Source of the DNA: JAOTYV01 sp041557595
Lineage (GTDB): Bacteria; Pseudomonadota; Alphaproteobacteria; UBA8366
Direction of reading: 5' to 3'
NCBI GenBank assembly: GCA_041557595.1
Contig: JBFFGE010000087.1
Location: 1-18,222, forward strand
DNA length: 18,222 nucleotides
The position numbers and the translations under genes are program-made. Shown here piece after piece: positions 8,199-14,899 of this stretch. The notes below the pieces were generated by a model. The model had not been told where the DNA came from. It searched no databases and worked only from the letters and a program-made list of their open reading frames with translations. How positions within the stretch are numbered: the stretch's first letter is position 1; each line of letters starts with the position of its first letter.

Positions 8199-9184
8199 CA
8201 GGTCTCGTTACCCGATCGTTCGCGGGTCAGCAGGTCGAGGCAGGCCATCCGCACCGCGACCCCCATTTCAACCTGTTCGCGGATCAGCGACCGGTCGAGG
8301 TCGTCCGCGATTTCGGAATCGATTTCGACGCCGCGGTTCATCGGGCCCGGATGCATGACCAGCGCGTCCGGTCTGGCGAAGGCAAGCTTGTCGCCGGTCA
8401 GGCCGAAATAGTGAAAGTATTCCCGGATCGAGGGTACGAACATGCCCTTCATGCGCTCCTGCTGCAGGCGCAGCATCATGACGATGTCGCAGCCGGCGAT
8501 GCCATCCTTGATATTGTTGTAGACCTCGACGCCATATCGCTCGACCTCGGCCGGCAACAGCGTGGGCGGCGCCACCAGTCGGACGCGCGCGCCCATGGTG
8601 GACAGCAGATGGATATTCGAGCGCGCCACCCGGCTGTGCAGAATGTCGCCGCAGATCGCCACCGTTAAGCCCGCGATCTTGCCCCGGCGGCGGCGGATGG
8701 TCAGCGCGTCGAGCAGCGCCTGGGTGGGGTGTTCGTGGGTGCCGTCGCCGCCGCTGATGACCGAACAGTTGACCTTTTCGCTCAGCAGTTGAACCGCGCC
8801 TGAATTCGGGTGCCGGACGCACAACACGTCCGCATGCATTGCGTTCAGCGTCATCGCCGTGTCGATCAGCGTCTCGCCCTTCTTGATCGAACTGCTGGAC
8901 ACCGACATATTGATGACGTCGCCGCCGAGCCGCTTGCCCGCGAGTTCGAACGAGGTTCGCGTGCGGGTCGAATTCTCGAAAAACAGGTTGATGACCGTGC
9001 GGCCGCGCAAAACGTCGCTTTTCTTGTCCGGTCGGCGGCTTTGCTCGACATAGGAGTCGGAGAGATCGAGGATCAGCCCGATCGTCTCGGCGGACAATCC
9101 CTCGATGCCGAGGATATGGTTGTGCGGGAAGCGGTACGCCGATTTCCCACTCGATTTTCCGGACGATTTGGACGGGGCGGTCAT
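8198..9184 (-). CDS. pyrB: Aspartate carbamoyltransferase catalytic subunit
   Basis: Catalyses the condensation of carbamoyl phosphate and L-aspartate in pyrimidine synthesis in the cytoplasm. The carbamoyl-phosphate loop STRTRTSF (starting at residue 72), the catalytic-loop lysine K102 in SSIKKGE, HPTQ at 152-155, and the aspartate-binding end MHPGPMNRGVE are all intact. At 328 residues it is slightly long, because of a Ser/Lys-rich N-terminal extension (SKSSGKSSGKS) before the usual first helix. It is the first gene of the cluster and overlaps the pyrC-like gene by one base. No Shine-Dalgarno precedes the ATG at 9182-9184, and a TAAAAT hexamer lies only 9 bp upstream. No regulatory pyrI gene is seen, as expected for this group. 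Confidence 0.97.
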   Translation of the reverse strand: MTAPSKSSGKSSGKSAYRFPHNHILGIEGLSAETIGLILDLSDSYVEQSRRPDKKSDVLRGRTVINLFFENSTRTRTSFELAGKRLGGDVINMSVSSSSIKKGETLIDTAMTLNAMHADVLCVRHPNSGAVQLLSEKVNCSVISGGDGTHEHPTQALLDALTIRRRRGKIAGLTVAICGDILHSRVARSNIHLLSTMGARVRLVAPPTLLPAEVERYGVEVYNNIKDGIAGCDIVMMLRLQQERMKGMFVPSIREYFHYFGLTGDKLAFARPDALVMHPGPMNRGVEIDSEIADDLDRSLIREQVEMGVAVRMACLDLLTRERSGNET

Positions 9185-9193
9185 TAAAGCGGG

Positions 9194-9223
9194 ATTTTAA
9201 GCACTCACACGGGGCGGGCGCAA
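9194..9223 (-). promoter_or_regulatory. Candidate pyrB promoter, possibly leaderless
   Basis: Reading the minus strand, TTGCGC (9218-9223) and TAAAAT (9194-9199) are separated by 18 bp. The -10 element ends 9 bp before the pyrB ATG, so transcription would start at or within a few bases of the start codon. This agrees with the absence of a Shine-Dalgarno. The -35 match is weak (TTG only). Confidence 0.4.
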
Positions 9224-9237
9224 GCATTACGATCCTT

Positions 9238-9269
9238 CCCGTAGATTCAATCGGTTGGATCTATACGGG
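9238..9269. promoter_or_regulatory. Imperfect inverted repeat in the divergent pyrB / isomerase intergenic region
   Basis: The arms CCCGTAGATTCAA (9238-9250) and TTGGATCTATACGGG (9255-9269) are complementary around a TCGG loop, with a 2-base bulge and one T-G wobble. The site lies about 54 bp upstream of pyrB and 143 bp upstream of the isomerase gene. That position suits an operator or a 5' leader hairpin better than a terminator, since both neighbours diverge from here. No T-tract follows. Confidence 0.45.
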
Positions 9270-9400
9270 GCGGCGCGACACGGGTTCGGGGGCGGTTTCG
9301 CGAATCGGTCGTCGTGCCGTTTTGCGTGCCGGGTCGGGACGCGCTACACCTGAGACGCGCGCAAGGGGGGCGGATCGTTCCGCCCGATTGACAAGACGCC

Positions 9401-9405
9401 GGGAG
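9401..9405 (+). promoter_or_regulatory. Ribosome binding site fixing the isomerase start
   Basis: GGGAG sits 6 bp before the ATG at 9412. It supports that start over the ATG at 9322, which would add 30 unrelated Arg-rich residues. Confidence 0.7.
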
Positions 9406-9411
9406 CCGACA

Positions 9412-10068
9412 ATGGACGACGCCCTCGAAATCGACAACGCCGACTGGTATTTCGACTTCATCTCGCCCTTCGCGTATTTCCAGTTCATGGGATTCGGGCA
9501 ATTGCCGCCGCAATTGGCGATCACCTGCAAGCCGGTTTTGTTCGCGGGCTTGCTGGGGCATTGGGGCCATAAGGGTCCGGCGGAGATCCCGGCGAAGCGG
9601 CGCCAGACCTATCGATTTTGCAAATGGTACGCCGATCGTCACGGCATTCCCTTCATCATGCCGCCGGCCCATCCCTTCAATCCGCTGGGCCCGCTCCGCC
9701 TCGCCATAGCGCTCGGCGCAACTCAGGAGGCGATTGCGGCGATTTACCACTTCCTGTATGGCGAAGGCGGCGATGCCGCGGATCCAGCCGGCTGGGCGCG
9801 TCTCGCAAGCAAGCTCGACCTGTCGGCGGAAGAAGCGACGGCGCGGACCGCTGCGCCGGACGTGAAGGACGGGTTGCGGCGCAATACCGAGGAGGCGGCG
9901 GCCCGCGGCGTCTTTGGCGTTCCGACTTTCGTGGCGGATGGCGAGGTTTTCTGGGGCGTGGATGCGACCGAGATGTTCGTCGATTTCCTGCGCGATCCGG
10001 CACGTTTCGGGTCGGGCGAGATGAAACGGTTGGGCGACCTGCCGATCGGCCAGGCACGGAAGCCGTAG
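9412..10068 (+). CDS. 2-hydroxychromene-2-carboxylate isomerase-like DsbA-fold protein
   Basis: This 218-residue protein belongs to the DsbA-fold family of glutathione-dependent isomerases. The name enzyme, NahD in naphthalene degradation, isomerises 2-hydroxychromene-2-carboxylate. The N-terminal WYFDFISPFAYFQ carries the Ser-Pro pair (S18-P19) in place of the thioredoxin CxxC, with S18 the expected catalytic residue. The cis-proline loop is at GVFGVPTF (P171), followed by the usual GEVFWGVDATEMF. It lacks a signal peptide and is cytoplasmic. No aromatic-degradation genes are nearby, so the real substrate is unknown; many genomes carry such orphan copies. The gene diverges from pyrB and starts at an ATG with a GGGAG ribosome binding site. 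Confidence 0.9.
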   Translation: MDDALEIDNADWYFDFISPFAYFQFMGFGQLPPQLAITCKPVLFAGLLGHWGHKGPAEIPAKRRQTYRFCKWYADRHGIPFIMPPAHPFNPLGPLRLAIALGATQEAIAAIYHFLYGEGGDAADPAGWARLASKLDLSAEEATARTAAPDVKDGLRRNTEEAAARGVFGVPTFVADGEVFWGVDATEMFVDFLRDPARFGSGEMKRLGDLPIGQARKP

Positions 10069-10073
10069 CAAAT

Positions 10074-10087
10074 GCACCGCGCGGTGC
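10074..10087 (+). terminator. Possible hairpin terminator after the isomerase gene
   Basis: The perfect palindrome GCACCGCGCGGTGC starts 6 bp after the isomerase stop. It could form a short GC-rich stem in the transcript, but no T-tract follows, so termination is uncertain. Confidence 0.3.
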
Positions 10088-10197
10088 GGATCATCGCCTT
10101 ATAATCGCCATGGTATGCAACTATAGAAAATCGCACGATCTTTTTGGAATTGCTCCGCAAAAACCGACGTAACAGAGCGATTTCAGAATAAAAAAAA

Positions 10198-10205
10198 GGG
10201 AGGGG
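10198..10205 (+). promoter_or_regulatory. Strong ribosome binding site for the small membrane protein
   Basis: GGGAGGGG, preceded by a run of A residues, lies 6 bp before the ATG at 10212. It is one of the strongest Shine-Dalgarno sequences in the window and supports the reality of this small gene. Confidence 0.75.
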
Positions 10206-10211
10206 CAATCG

Positions 10212-10634
10212 ATGATTTTGGGTCAGATTCATGGCGTCATGGCATTGGTTGCGGCGGCATTGCCGCTCGGCGCGATCGGATTTTTCACGGTCTTCTACGC
10301 AGGCGCGGTTACCGAATATTTTCCCGAGGCGATGATCCGGCCCTTCATGCGCCATGCCGCGCCGCTCTATTGCTGGTCGATGACCGGGCTGCTCTTGTTG
10401 GCCATGGTCCTGAACGCCGGGTGGGGCATGCGCATTACGCTCGCCGCCGTGGCCGCGTCCTTCGTCGCCGCGGTTTTCGATTTGCTGCCGCGGCTGGAGA
10501 ATATCGAGGAACGGGCGCGGGAGGGCGATACGGCCGCGGCCACCGCCGCAACTCTGCTGCGCCGATTGATTCTGGCCGGCTGCGGCGCGCAATTCCTGCT
10601 CGTCCTTTTGGCCTATATCGGAATCGTTAGTTAA
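10212..10634 (+). CDS. Small four-helix membrane protein, function unknown
   Basis: I do not recognise a named family for this 140-residue protein. Four hydrophobic segments are clear: about residues 8-33, 51-70, 75-92 and 114-139. A charged, cytoplasm-like loop (PRLENIEERAREGDT) lies between helices 3 and 4. Helix 1 begins after only seven residues, so there is no cleavable signal peptide. A single histidine H48 and C54 lie just before and in helix 2; no cofactor motif is evident. The gene is preceded by a strong ribosome binding site and is separated from the isomerase gene by 143 bp with a possible hairpin, so it may be transcribed on its own. Confidence 0.8.
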   Translation: MILGQIHGVMALVAAALPLGAIGFFTVFYAGAVTEYFPEAMIRPFMRHAAPLYCWSMTGLLLLAMVLNAGWGMRITLAAVAASFVAAVFDLLPRLENIEERAREGDTAAATAATLLRRLILAGCGAQFLLVLLAYIGIVS

Positions 10635-10690
10635 CCCGTGGAGTTGCAATTGTCCCGCTAATCTGGCGGTTCGCCGCCGCGCATAAAGAC

Positions 10691-11098
10691 TTGAATAAGG
10701 CCGAGACCTTGAAAGTGAGCGCGCGCGACCGCGGGCTGATCCATCGCCAGCGCGGCGACATATTTCTCGCCCAGGGAAAGTTGGCCTCGTCGATCCGGTC
10801 CTATGACGCCGCGCTGAAGATCGCACCGGACTATGCGCGCGCCGAACGCTATCGAAAAATCGCCGAACATCGCCGGAAGACCGGCGCGGGCGGCATGATG
10901 CTGCCGAAGAGCGAGGCTCAGTGGAACACCGGCCCCATCGTTGGTGCGATGGTCACGCCGGGTGATACGGCGCCGCCCAAGCCCGGAGGCAATCAATCGG
11001 CGCACGGCCTTACGGCGGAACAGAAACATCGGGCGCTGATCGGTAACATCGTCATGAGTTACCGGGCGCTGTTCAAATCATACGTCGTTGACGCGTGT
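10691..11098 (+). CDS. TPR-like protein fragment without its own stop codon
   Basis: The frame starting at a TTG encodes a helical segment that reads like one to two tetratricopeptide repeats at residues 15-62 (GDIFLAQGKLASSIRSYDAA then LKIAPDYARAERYRKIAEHR). A Pro/Gly-rich stretch follows, then a last helix near IVMSYRALFKSY. The frame has no stop before the end of the convergent molybdoenzyme gene at 11099 and stays open antisense to it until 13090. I end the feature at that boundary; the real 3' end is unknown. No Shine-Dalgarno is seen, and the frame is open upstream to 10631 (WRFAAAHKDL reads like protein), so both ends look damaged. It may be a gene remnant or the product of a small frameshift. 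Confidence 0.4.
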
Positions 11099-14032
11099 TT
11101 AAGCCCGCGACACCTTGCACAGCCGCGTCTTCAAATTCGTCTGGTCGGCGATCGGGTCGCGCTGGGTATGGTCGGTCAGGAAGTTGACCGGTTTCCACGG
11201 ATTGAAGGGTTGGTGCTCGCCCCAGCCGATCGGCACGTAGACGGCGGTCCGGCGGATGCCGTCGCGGACCCAGGCGCGGGCGTCGATGGCGCCGTCGGTG
11301 GTCTCGACGCGAACGCGGCCGCCGTCCTCGACGCCGATCTTGGCCGCCTTGTCCGGGTGTATCTGGACGTAGAGGTCCGGCCACATTTCCTGTGCCTGCC
11401 AGAAATCATGCGTCCAGGAATGGAAATGCGGCGCAGGCGGGCGGCCGGTGATCAATTCCGTATCGAATCCCTGGTCGCGCAGGCGGGCGCTGGGCGGATC
11501 GTTCGAGCCGTCGACGATGCGCGCCGGGCGGGTCCGCGCCGGCCGTTCGGAAAACATTTTCGGGAAGCTGGTGAAGTCCTTTTCGGTGTCGATCACAACA
11601 TAGGGCAGTTCGATGAGCTGCTCCGATTCGCTGTAGAACTCCGGCAGCGCCGAAAGGCCGAGCGCGGCGAAGGCGCGTTCCTGCTCCGGCGTCCAGAATT
11701 CCAGCTTGCCGCTGGCCGTGCCGAAGCGATTGCCGTCGGGATGTCCGAAGGCGGTGGTGCCTTCGCGATACAGCGTCTCGTCCGCCTTCGTGCCCGCATC
11801 GGGCGAGGGCACGCGGATCGTGCGGTCGGGCCGGGCGCGGAAGTGTTCGACGGTGCAATCGCCGAGCTCCTTGTGGTCGATGCATTGCTCGTCCCAGAAC
11901 ACCGTCACGTCCTTGTAACGATCCGGCAGCACGTCGTCGAAGCCAAGCCGCTTGCCGAGTTCGATCCAGATCCAGCCGTCCGGCTTCGCCTCGCCCGGCG
12001 GGTCGATGAACTTGTCGTTCCAGACGATGCGGCGCTCGTCGGCGGCGCGGGTGACGCCGCCTTTCTCGATTCCCGTGGCGATCGGCAAGACGTAGTCGGC
12101 GATTTCGCAGACCTCGTTGGGGAACAGGCCGAGATGAACGATCAGGTCGAGCGCGCCCACTGCCTCACGGACGCGCTCCTGCGACGGCCAGTTCGAGAAC
12201 GGATTGTTGGCGCAGATCATTGCCGTCACCGGATAGGGATCGCCGTCCGTCATCGCCTTCAGCCACGCGGCGGGAGACCGGCCGGCCGCCGGTTTTTCGA
12301 TCGGCGCGCGGCGCGCCAAGGGGACGTTTGCCTGAATGAAATGGGTCGTCGACATGTTGAAATAACCGCCGCCGGGCCGGCCCCAATTGCCGGTGATGGC
12401 GGCGAGGAACATGAAGACGCGGTTGGTCTGCGTCGCGTTGCTGTGTTGGTTGAGGCCGCGGCTGGCGAAAATCATGCAACCATCGGCGGCGGCGATTTCC
12501 TCGGCCAGGGTTTCGATGCGCGCCTGCGGAATGTCGGTGATCGGCGCGGCCCAGGCGGGCGTGTATCCCTTGTCGGCGATGAAGTCGCGCCATTCGCTCC
12601 AGCCGGCGACCCAATTCTCGCAAAACCGCTCGTCATGCAGGCGGTTGGCAAAAATATGCTGGATCAGGGCCAGCCCGAGCGCCATGTCGGTGCCGGACCG
12701 GATCGCCAGCCATTCGTCGGCCTTGCCGGCGGTGGCGCTCATCCGGGGATCAGCCACGATCATGCGGGCGCCGGTCTGCTTGCGCCATTGGTTGACCATG
12801 CCGAAATAGACCGGCCGCGTTTCCGCCTGGTTGTCGCCGATATAGAAAAACAGCCCGGCGCTGCCGATATCGGTCGGGGTGTAGCTGTTGGCCAGCGCGC
12901 GGTTGCCCTGCACCAGCCCGAAGGTGAGATTCTTGCTGGAGGAACAGAACGGCTCCGTGCTCTCGATGTTCGGCGTGCCCCAGAGCTGCGAGAACATCCG
13001 GAGATAGCCGTTGTTGCTGATGATGCCCGACCGCGTGCCGGAGAACAGCGCCAGCGTCTCGGCCCCGTGTTCGTCGCGCAACGCCATTAGCTTGGCGGCG
13101 ATCTCGTCGAGCGCCTGATCCCAGGAAATCGGCGCCAGCGCGCCGGCTTCGCCGCGGCCGCCGACCCGTTTCAACGGCTGCGTCAGCCGGCGCTCGTTGT
13201 TGTAGAGCTGCAGCGTCATTTGCGACTTCGGACATATGCGGCCCTGAAAATTGGGGTCCTCGTCATTGCCGGAAATGCCGACCACCGTGTCGCCCTTGAG
13301 ATGGAATTTCAGCGGGCATCCGTTGAAGCAAATATTGCAGCCGCCGGGCACGACGCGGTCGGCGGTGCGGTCCGCGCGTGGCGCGCGGTAGGGGCCTTCC
13401 ATCGTCGCGGCTTTCAGCGGATCGCGGCTCGCCGCGTCGGCGACCAGGGCGAGCAGGCTGGGCACGGCGTCTTCGCTTGCGGCATCGCCGGCGCCGTCGG
13501 ATGGCAGATAGACCGTCGCCGGACCCATTAAATAGTGATCGTGGTCGAGCGGTTCCTGCGCCGCTTCGGCCGCCATCGCCAGCAGGTCGTCGCGTTCGCC
13601 GAAATGGATGGCATGGCCGGGGCAGACGCTGGCGCAGGCGGGGATGCCGCCCTTCGCCCGGCGGTCTGCGCAGAGGTCGCATTTGACCGCGTGCTGGTCG
13701 ACCGGGTCGAAACCCATCGCGCCGTAGGGGCAGGCGATCACGCATTCGCCGCAGCCGGTGCAGCGGGCCTCGTCGATCGAGACGACGCCGGTTTCCGGAT
13801 CCTTGAGGATCGCGGGCGGGTTGACCGGACAGGCGCGCAGGCAGGCGGGGCGTTCGCATTGCTGGCAGGTCACGGTGAGAAAATCGGTCTTCGGCTTGCC
13901 CGGCGTCTCCAGCCACAGCACCTTGTTGCGGTATTCGTGCGGACCCAGCCCGTGCTCCTGCTTGCAGGCGGCCTCGCAGCTCTTGCAGCCGATGCAGCGT
14001 TCCAGATCGATCATCAGGGCGAGGCGGCTCAT
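11099..14032 (-). CDS. Ferredoxin-molybdopterin oxidoreductase fusion (beta-alpha subunits in one chain)
   Basis: This 977-residue cytoplasmic redox enzyme has two parts. Residues 1-150 form a DmsB/NrfC-type ferredoxin with sixteen cysteines in four [4Fe-4S] groups: C13/16/19/23, C56/59/64/68, C91/94/97/101 and C118/121/133/137. A linker (about 150-225) leads to a DMSO-reductase-family Mo-bisPGD subunit. That part has an N-terminal cluster at C232/C235/C239/C267, the probable molybdenum ligand C363 in TEPFCSSSKN, and a C-terminal molydopterin-binding domain at about 850-977. No twin-arginine signal is present. The frame is open upstream to 14281, but the ATG at 14030-14032 starts exactly at the ferredoxin and overlaps the upstream stop as ATGA. 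Substrate is unknown; sulfite, thiosulfate/polysulfide and similar oxyanion enzymes are the nearest architectures. Family is certain, function open. Confidence 0.93.
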   Translation of the reverse strand: MSRLALMIDLERCIGCKSCEAACKQEHGLGPHEYRNKVLWLETPGKPKTDFLTVTCQQCERPACLRACPVNPPAILKDPETGVVSIDEARCTGCGECVIACPYGAMGFDPVDQHAVKCDLCADRRAKGGIPACASVCPGHAIHFGERDDLLAMAAEAAQEPLDHDHYLMGPATVYLPSDGAGDAASEDAVPSLLALVADAASRDPLKAATMEGPYRAPRADRTADRVVPGGCNICFNGCPLKFHLKGDTVVGISGNDEDPNFQGRICPKSQMTLQLYNNERRLTQPLKRVGGRGEAGALAPISWDQALDEIAAKLMALRDEHGAETLALFSGTRSGIISNNGYLRMFSQLWGTPNIESTEPFCSSSKNLTFGLVQGNRALANSYTPTDIGSAGLFFYIGDNQAETRPVYFGMVNQWRKQTGARMIVADPRMSATAGKADEWLAIRSGTDMALGLALIQHIFANRLHDERFCENWVAGWSEWRDFIADKGYTPAWAAPITDIPQARIETLAEEIAAADGCMIFASRGLNQHSNATQTNRVFMFLAAITGNWGRPGGGYFNMSTTHFIQANVPLARRAPIEKPAAGRSPAAWLKAMTDGDPYPVTAMICANNPFSNWPSQERVREAVGALDLIVHLGLFPNEVCEIADYVLPIATGIEKGGVTRAADERRIVWNDKFIDPPGEAKPDGWIWIELGKRLGFDDVLPDRYKDVTVFWDEQCIDHKELGDCTVEHFRARPDRTIRVPSPDAGTKADETLYREGTTAFGHPDGNRFGTASGKLEFWTPEQERAFAALGLSALPEFYSESEQLIELPYVVIDTEKDFTSFPKMFSERPARTRPARIVDGSNDPPSARLRDQGFDTELITGRPPAPHFHSWTHDFWQAQEMWPDLYVQIHPDKAAKIGVEDGGRVRVETTDGAIDARAWVRDGIRRTAVYVPIGWGEHQPFNPWKPVNFLTDHTQRDPIADQTNLKTRLCKVSRA

Positions 14033-14856
14033 CGGTCGGGTCCGCCCCAATCGGCCAGGTGCCACCAATGGATCGGCCCGCCATCGGCGACATAGCCCGC
14101 GAAGAAGGTGACCGTCACCACATGGATTATCAGCCCGAGCAGGAAGAGCGCCGCGACCGCCATGTGCAGCGCCCGCCAATAGGCCTGCGCCGGAGAGACG
14201 GCCCGGCGTTGGCCGATCAATCCCATCTCCGCCCGCGCCAGGCGGGCGTACCGCCAACTCAGAATCGGATGCGCGGACCAATGCGCGAGAGTGGGCCGGA
14301 AGGTCGCTTCGGATTGAGCCGCGTCCAGCGTGGCGAGCAGCGCGCGCTTGGCGTCGATAATTCGCGCGAGCTGCGCCTTGTCGGGCGGGTCGGGCGCGAG
14401 AAAGGCGCGGAACTTGCCGCCGAAGGTCCCAGATATCCGGTGCGCCAGATAAATCCGCGCCCAGGCGCCCTGGACGATCAGGAAGAGGCCGCCGGCCAGC
14501 AGCAGGGCCGGCGGCCGCCGCAAATACAGCCCCGAATGAACGACCAGCAGGCCGACGCCGATGCAGCCCGCGACCGCGTGCGCGATGAACCAGGCGGGCG
14601 GGTTGTCGCTGTGTTCCGACCGCTTGGCGAGGAAATAGGCGAAGGGCGTGAGCGCCAGGATGCCACCGAGCACGCCGGTGAGATACAGCTCCGGGCTGCC
14701 GGGCGTCGACCAGGCATCGGGCAGGAAGGGCCGGAGCGCGAAAAACAGGATGACCGCCGCCGCCGTGCCGAGCACCACCGCGAGCAGGGGGCGGGTGCCG
14801 AATACCGCCCGGGTCTGTTGGCTTTCACCCGTCTGGGGGCCGGCGATGGCGCTCAC
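14029..14856 (-). CDS. Predicted diheme cytochrome b membrane subunit
   Basis: This protein of about 275 residues has five hydrophobic helices, near 22-41, 57-78, 90-111, 116-137 and 227-252, and a long soluble loop of about 90 residues before the last. Helix 3 carries H93 and H107, and helix 5 carries H231 and H245. Both pairs are spaced by 14, the pattern of two bis-histidine b hemes in cytochrome b proteins. It is not the NrfD/DmsC type of anchor by eye. Its stop overlaps the start of the fused molybdoenzyme (ATGA), so the two should be co-translated and form one complex passing electrons to or from quinone. The frame is open to an ATG at 14997, but that would overlap the TPR gene by about 98 bp. 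I prefer the GTG at 14854-14856, with a weak ribosome binding site. Confidence 0.8.
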   Translation of the reverse strand: MSAIAGPQTGESQQTRAVFGTRPLLAVVLGTAAAVILFFALRPFLPDAWSTPGSPELYLTGVLGGILALTPFAYFLAKRSEHSDNPPAWFIAHAVAGCIGVGLLVVHSGLYLRRPPALLLAGGLFLIVQGAWARIYLAHRISGTFGGKFRAFLAPDPPDKAQLARIIDAKRALLATLDAAQSEATFRPTLAHWSAHPILSWRYARLARAEMGLIGQRRAVSPAQAYWRALHMAVAALFLLGLIIHVVTVTFFAGYVADGGPIHWWHLADWGGPDR

Positions 14857-14899
14857 CTTGGCCGGCCGCCGGCGGTGCGGCGCGGTTGCGGCAACCTTG

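Noticed and set aside
7254..8411. 385-codon plus-strand frame
   Set aside because: Antisense to the pyrC-like and pyrB genes; no independent start signal or family resemblance.
11105..13090. Long plus-strand continuation of the TPR-like frame
   Set aside because: It is exactly antisense to the molybdoenzyme coding sequence, rich in Arg/Gly/Ala/Val with no family pattern; only the part before 11099 looks protein-like.
14033..14281. 83-residue N-terminal extension of the fused molybdoenzyme
   Set aside because: The extension overlaps the cytochrome b coding sequence in another frame and has no structure. The ATG at 14032 gives a normal ferredoxin N-terminus and an ATGA overlap.
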